A stretch of DNA of 64,000 nucleotides. Origin: an uncultured Erysipelotrichales bacterium. Lineage in GTDB: Bacteria > Bacillota_I > Bacilli_A > Erysipelotrichales > Coprobacillaceae. How positions within the stretch are numbered: position 1 is the stretch's first letter; every line of letters begins with the position of its first letter. The stretch spans positions 26,433 through 90,432 of the forward strand of contig CAJTTM010000008.1 of the NCBI GenBank assembly GCA_910579135.1, given 5' to 3'. A program made the translations under genes and the position numbers. Positions 61,201-64,000 of this stretch are shown here, piece after piece. Under the pieces are notes generated by a model that had not been told where the DNA came from, did not search any database, and worked only from the letters and a program-made list of their open reading frames with translations.

Positions 61201-64000
61201 ACAAAGTCATGGAATGATGCAGATAATCAGGATGGATTAAGACCAACAAGTATTAAAGTCAATTTATTTGCAGATGGTGTAAAGATTGATAGTAAGGTAG
61301 TAATTGAATCTGATGGATGGAATTATTCATTCGCTAACTTACCTAAGTTTAAAGCTGGAAAAGAAATTGTATATACTATCACTGAAGAAAAAGTAGAAGG
61401 ATATACAACAGAAATTAATGGAACTAACATTATTAATTCACATACACCAGAAGTTACAGAAGTATCTGGAAGTAAGACATGGGTAGATCATAATAATCAA
61501 GATGGAAAGAGACCTGAAAGTTTAATTATAGATTTATTTGCAGATGGAGAAAGAATTGATAGCAAAACTGTAACGGAAGATGATAATTGGACTTGGACAT
61601 TTGATAATTTACCAGTATATAAGGATTCAGGAACTGAAATTCAATATACAATAAGCGAAGTAACAATTCCAGATTATAGTACAGAAATTAATGGGTATAA
61701 TGTTACAAACTCATATACACCAGGAGAAACAAGTAGAACTGTTACAAAGATTTGGGATGACAACAATAACCAAGATAGAATGAGACCTGAGTCAATTAAA
61801 GTACAATTAGTTGCTAATGGAGTCAATTCAGAAGAAGAAGTAACTTTAAATGAAGCTAATCATTGGACATATACATGGACAGGATTACCAGAAAAATCAA
61901 ATGGTAATACGATTGATTATCAGGTTAAAGAAGTTGGAGAAGTTACAGGCTATACAACAACTCATAGTGATGATACATTCACAATTACTAATACTCACGA
62001 AGTTGAGAGGACAAAAGTAGAAGGAATTAAGACATGGAATGATAATGATAATCAAGATGGATTAAGACCAGATAAAGTTATTGTAAGATTGTATGCAAAT
62101 GGTGAGGAAATTAATCATCAAGAAGTATCAGAAGATACAGATTGGAAATATGAATTTACAAATCTTGATAAATATAAAGATGGAAATTTAATTCAGTATA
62201 CAGTTACTGAAGATGAAGTTCTAGGATATGAAACAAATATTAATGGAACTGAAATTGTTAATACACATACACCAGAAAAGACTAGGGTGTCTGGAGTGAA
62301 GACATGGGTGGATAATGATAATCAAGATGGATTAAGACCTGAAAAGATTATTGTTAGATTATATGCAAATGGAAAGGAAGTTGATTCTCAAGAAGTAACT
62401 GCTTCAATGAATTGGCAATATTCATTTAATAATCTAGATAAATATAAAGATAAAGAGCAAATCACTTATACTGTAACAGAAGATGAAGTAGTTAACTATA
62501 TATCTAATGTTGATGGTTATGATATTACTAACACTCATACTCCAAATGTAATAAATAGAACCGTTACAAAAGTATGGAATGATAACAATAATCAAGATGG
62601 AAAGAGACCAAAAGAAATCAAAGTACAATTAACTGCAAATCATCAAAATTATGGTGATGAAGTTACATTAAATGAAGCTAATCATTGGACATATACATGG
62701 ACTGGATTACCTGAAAAGGATGGTGGAAATCCAATAGATTATAGAGTTAAAGAAGTCGGAGAAGTTACTGATTATACAACAACTTATAGTGATGATACAT
62801 TTGAGATTACAAATACACATACACCAGAAAAGACGAAGGTAAGTGGAATTAAGACATGGAATGATAACGATAATCAAGATGGATTAAGACCAGAAAGTAT
62901 TGTTGTTAACTTATATGCAAATGGTACAATTGTAGGAACTCAAGTTGTTGATGCTGATGATAATTGGGAATATTCATTTATTGATTTACCTAAATATAGT
63001 GAAGGAAATGTGATTCAATATACTATCCAAGAAGTTGTAGTTGAAGGATATTCAACAGAAATCAATGGATATGATATTACAAATTCATATACACCAGGAC
63101 AAACAAGTAGAACTGTTACAAAGATATGGGATGATAACAATAATCAAGACGGAATCAGACCAACAGAGATTAGAGTGCAGTTGACAGCGAATGGAAAAGA
63201 TTCAGGAGAGGTTGTTGTCTTAGATAAAAACAACAATTGGACATACACATGGAGTGGTTTACCAGAAAAGGCTAATGGTAACACAATTGATTATCAAGTT
63301 AAGGAAGTTGGAGATATTAGAGGATATACAACAACTTATAGTACAGATACATTCACTATTACAAATACACATACGCCAGAAAAGACAAGGGTAGATGGAA
63401 GTAAGACATGGGATGATAATGATAATCAAGATGGATTAAGACCAGAAAGTATTACAGTTAACTTACTTGCTGATGGAGAAAAAATTAATAGTAAAGCAGT
63501 TACAGCAGATGATGGATGGAGCTATTCGTTTGAAAATCTAGATAAATTTAAAGCTGGAAAAGAAATTACTTATACTATTACAGAAGATAAGGTTGAAGGC
63601 TATACAACAGAAGTTGATGGAAAAAATCTTGTGAATACACATACACCTGATACAACTGAAATATCTGGTGAAAAAACTTGGATAGATAACAATAATCAAG
63701 ATGGATTAAGATCAGATAGTATTACAGTTAATTTATTTGCAGATGGTAAAAAGGTTGACAGTAAGGTTATTAAAGAATCAGATGGATGGAAATATTCATT
63801 TACGAACTTACCTAAATTTAAAGATGGTAAAGAAATAGAATATACTATCAGTGAAGAAGAAGTTAAAGACTATACAACAGAAATTGATGGTTACAATATT
63901 GTTAATACTCATGAAGTTGAAAAGACTAAAGTAGAAGGAACAAAGACATGGAATGATAACAATAACCAAGATGGATTAAGACCAACAAGCATTAAAGTTA
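55222..64000 (+). CDS. Giant Cna-B repeat surface adhesin (5' part, runs off the window)
   Basis: At least 2926 codons, open to the window end. TTG start 55222 after GGAGGGAG. Signal peptide (RLMLVVFMIVASTFGHANYA). Residues ~40-1100 form several large beta adhesin domains of the collagen-binding/SdrG-like kind (for example IEINKEFVKYDGQDVEWK). Two SpaA-type Cna-B domains follow (LKKYVYGNMAVPLEGAVFKL; FHITKVDSETGATLSGARFG; EIDAPEGYKLDE). From ~59240 on come Cna_B repeats of about 90 residues, 18 visible, each with [TS]K-x-W-x-D-x-[ND]-[ND]-Q-D-G at the start and [IV]-x-N-[TS]-[HY]-[TEV] at the end, residues that form intramolecular isopeptide bonds in this family. A sorting signal would lie beyond the window. 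Role: long rigid stalk for host or cell attachment. Confidence 0.92.
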   Translation, partial: MKKILKKILNCSLRLMLVVFMIVASTFGHANYANAQTVNINETITSVTIDNNSTDKIEGIEKGTFYDVELKLKGDFTLKGGEFNISLPKGLEAKEMGESDINSVINNKNVKVGTFNVEKDAVNINLNDLTYQYSTATHYGVDLSIVMKVKFDGNTTKYVFNNKIIKEVTYKTSKKITARKSSIAPYSNNETTDLNQMVTGVEISGLTQGDDGKYVAKAGQEYNFKIQFKETETLQFANGSTLIYTLPTDLTNVNLLTNGEFIVKITAEDGQVHEVNGNTYRIEEGQIIVNFNAQDPNYEKLTAAGNVGFQIELKAEFDSSKDNIKIPFGNDITKEVTIEQPVNNVTVNKWGNIENGVLKYGFEVKSTGDNKDIKVEDFLSSTEFIKINKDVTVRTNKNYGDKPTDLEPIKNNIVYKEDGSGFTTTIPQMQDGEIIIFEYTAEIDYSKFKPDQSIETIIGENGKNTVKLNGSDEEDKNSTKDVTNQISYQWITKSSGEEVESPEAGKKIIPWTLKVNEAAKASVAGSKISDEIDVNSREIMSYTGDGIVIVVKDVNGQLIRTDRISWDDLSVGKTGDKKSSWEYTVPETDSNYSYEISYETIVDASSLITNTEVKNGASVGNQGTNGSATVEPGSTIEINKEFVKYDGQDVEWKIVVDVPENGLDICEITDMLPNTTHIQGWTKIFDSLDESSLKVKDDQGNNLTYDLTYATETVKPCIPGTWNEDPNGEPVEVKSSFTVKLYKDAEKNQTGVLKGVKQVVLTFKTISNQDWVDYDGNEDYIKTHNNTAKVTANSVVKEDTASARPMKITMNKKVEQEDNHAKIYYDADTKLPYFKYSIIIQGLNEQVDPNDPIVVEDTFDTQFMKLYDKINPKILGGNVWDQQEGGQLKHEITDDGKIKFIINELRTNENGKVFEVCKIDYYLSVKDQAAYDELNKQTLANGNLYTLNNKAVWGEIEGNAKVEWTYDYLNKELLQHADPSNNFNAKYHVNINPIKQDLIPNSNEITIVDDFSNIRLDSSTLVVKANGKVLNSPDDYTYDIQDDTLTIVIPNGDEKEIDVYYTGRVYGANGTNVTYTNTVQILGRDENDSVNSTIYMQSTGSGEGSLISINLKKYVYGNMAVPLEGAVFKLYRCQNDGTMSPVVGKNGEVTFTTNDKGEIRVYGHNANDGWTLWENIKYCLVEQSAPNGYTIDSEPIYFTITDNPQNKDQYLSNETINQANIKENFHITKVDSETGATLSGARFGLYTDPQCTNLVKESVSDGGGKVSFNQLDPGTYYLREIDAPEGYKLDETIYTIIINENLEVSSANGDEKHYLAFTKDDENNTYSANVSNQPDIEYLEKTVRKEWKDNDNQDGKRPDEIRVQLKANGEDYGPQIILNEGNHWTYKWENLPNKIDGNEVTYTVVEIDRIDGYETTYSADTFTITNTHTPEETSVSGVKTWNDADNQDGKRPNSIEVKLQKQNTVGEWEDVVGKTAIVSADENGNWTYSFTNLAKFEDGNEVKYRVVESSVPEGYEVSTNGYDIINTHTPEKTSVSGVKTWNDADNQDGKRPASIKVNLVVNGEVKQSKTVTKDDNWLWTFDNLDKYANGQEIKYTVIEDVVEHYTTEVEGYNIKNTHVPETTEVSGTKSWNDADNQDGLRPTSIKVNLFADGVKIDSKVVTEKDGWNYSFNNLPKFKAGKEIVYTVTEDEIEGYSTVINGYDIINSYTPGKTSRTVTKLWDDENDQDGIRPESIKVQLTANGVNYEESVTLNEANNWTYTWGELPEKENGQLINYRVEEIGTIIGYTITYSNNDNALTIKNTHTPEKTSVSGVKTWNDADNQDGLRPASIIVRLYANGTEVAHQEVTASTNWQYSFENLDKFKDGKEITYTITEDEVTNYTTEVDGYNIENTHTPEKISVSGVKTWNDADNQDGLRPESIKVNLVVNGEVKQSKTVTKDDNWLWTFDNLDKYANGQEIKYTVIEDVVEHYTTEVEGYNIKNTHVPETTEVSGTKSWNDADNQDGLRPTSIKVNLFADGVKIDSKVVIESDGWNYSFANLPKFKAGKEIVYTITEEKVEGYTTEINGTNIINSHTPEVTEVSGSKTWVDHNNQDGKRPESLIIDLFADGERIDSKTVTEDDNWTWTFDNLPVYKDSGTEIQYTISEVTIPDYSTEINGYNVTNSYTPGETSRTVTKIWDDNNNQDRMRPESIKVQLVANGVNSEEEVTLNEANHWTYTWTGLPEKSNGNTIDYQVKEVGEVTGYTTTHSDDTFTITNTHEVERTKVEGIKTWNDNDNQDGLRPDKVIVRLYANGEEINHQEVSEDTDWKYEFTNLDKYKDGNLIQYTVTEDEVLGYETNINGTEIVNTHTPEKTRVSGVKTWVDNDNQDGLRPEKIIVRLYANGKEVDSQEVTASMNWQYSFNNLDKYKDKEQITYTVTEDEVVNYISNVDGYDITNTHTPNVINRTVTKVWNDNNNQDGKRPKEIKVQLTANHQNYGDEVTLNEANHWTYTWTGLPEKDGGNPIDYRVKEVGEVTDYTTTYSDDTFEITNTHTPEKTKVSGIKTWNDNDNQDGLRPESIVVNLYANGTIVGTQVVDADDNWEYSFIDLPKYSEGNVIQYTIQEVVVEGYSTEINGYDITNSYTPGQTSRTVTKIWDDNNNQDGIRPTEIRVQLTANGKDSGEVVVLDKNNNWTYTWSGLPEKANGNTIDYQVKEVGDIRGYTTTYSTDTFTITNTHTPEKTRVDGSKTWDDNDNQDGLRPESITVNLLADGEKINSKAVTADDGWSYSFENLDKFKAGKEITYTITEDKVEGYTTEVDGKNLVNTHTPDTTEISGEKTWIDNNNQDGLRSDSITVNLFADGKKVDSKVIKESDGWKYSFTNLPKFKDGKEIEYTISEEEVKDYTTEIDGYNIVNTHEVEKTKVEGTKTWNDNNNQDGLRPTSIKV
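59881..60205 (+). repeat. 325-bp exact duplication inside the adhesin, copy 1
   Basis: Identical base for base to 60979-61303, offset 1098 bp (366 codons, four Cna_B units). Marks a recent four-unit duplication or gene conversion. Confidence 0.9.
60979..61303 (+). repeat. 325-bp exact duplication inside the adhesin, copy 2
   Basis: Second copy of 59881-60205. Flanking units differ by a few bases on each side, so the exact block may have been kept by gene conversion. Confidence 0.9.

Larger units (their letters stand above)
59242..64000 (+). repeat. Tandem Cna_B repeats, 18 units visible
   Basis: Units begin near 59242, 59530, 59827, 60092, 60367, 60652, 60925, 61192, 61465, 61735, 62017, 62290, 62557, 62839, 63109, 63388, 63661 and 63931 (partial). 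Two sub-types alternate: VSGxKTW-type and RTVTKxWDD-type. Confidence 0.9.

Noticed and set aside
59242..64000. CRISPR-like regular repeats
   Set aside because: The periodic DNA is in frame and codes for Cna_B domains of about 90 residues; no short direct repeats with unique spacers are present anywhere in the window.

Overview
The window is AT-rich DNA from a low-GC, anaerobic Bacillota. Strong Shine-Dalgarno sites, a class B RNase P RNA, pyruvate:ferredoxin oxidoreductase, a PPi-type phosphofructokinase and many Cna-B surface proteins fit a gut Erysipelotrichia/Coprobacillus-like organism. That placement is an inference from gene content and style, not from a database comparison. Almost all genes lie on the + strand.

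Region 1 (1 to about 23067) is the right-hand part of an integrative and conjugative element (ICE); its left end is outside the window. It carries a secreted Ig-like/transglutaminase-like protein, a 1508-residue Cna-B/VaFE adhesin and a conjugation operon. The operon holds a VirB2-like pilin, a VirB6-like channel protein with a 31-residue repeat tail, a TcpE/PrgI-like membrane protein, a VirB4 ATPase, a two-domain cell-wall hydrolase, a coiled-coil membrane protein and an FtsK-type coupling ATPase. A gene-poor segment packed with nested inverted repeats (candidate oriT and single-strand origin) follows, then an HUH Rep/relaxase. The right-end control module has a small repressor facing a strong promoter with twin operators, a Cys-containing 62-residue peptide, three chained micro-ORFs with an opposing promoter, an AP2-like/ParB-like protein and a tyrosine integrase. 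It ends in a 16-bp copy of a tRNA-Ala 3' end (attR). A 27-nt stem-loop element occurs three times in the ICE, each time exactly at a stop codon and just before the next gene's ribosome site.

Region 2 (23.1 to 41.3 kb) is chromosomal: a MATE exporter, an EIIC-like transporter, MurE (with the DNPR motif of meso-DAP-adding enzymes), a polysaccharide deacetylase, aspartokinase, a lipoprotein, an RpiR regulator and a HAD phosphatase. A copper operon follows, with a CsoR-type operator, a CopA carrying an in-frame CopZ with its own ribosome site, and CsoR. Then come a c-di-GMP-I riboswitch ahead of a secreted NlpC/P60-like Ig-domain protein, a LysM protein, an FMN-binding lipoprotein, nicotinate phosphoribosyltransferase and prephenate dehydrogenase.

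Region 3 (41.4 to 49.7 kb) has an array of 11 tRNA genes, a lone MazF-like toxin, two membrane proteins, rnpB, a flippase-like membrane protein, a glycosyltransferase fused to RecX, a YhaM-like exonuclease and a decayed Rpn nuclease/transposase.

Region 4 (49.8 to 64 kb) has the PPi-type phosphofructokinase (- strand), pyruvate:ferredoxin oxidoreductase and the first 2926 codons of a giant Cna-B adhesin that runs off the window end, with 18 tandem repeats visible and a recent four-unit duplication.
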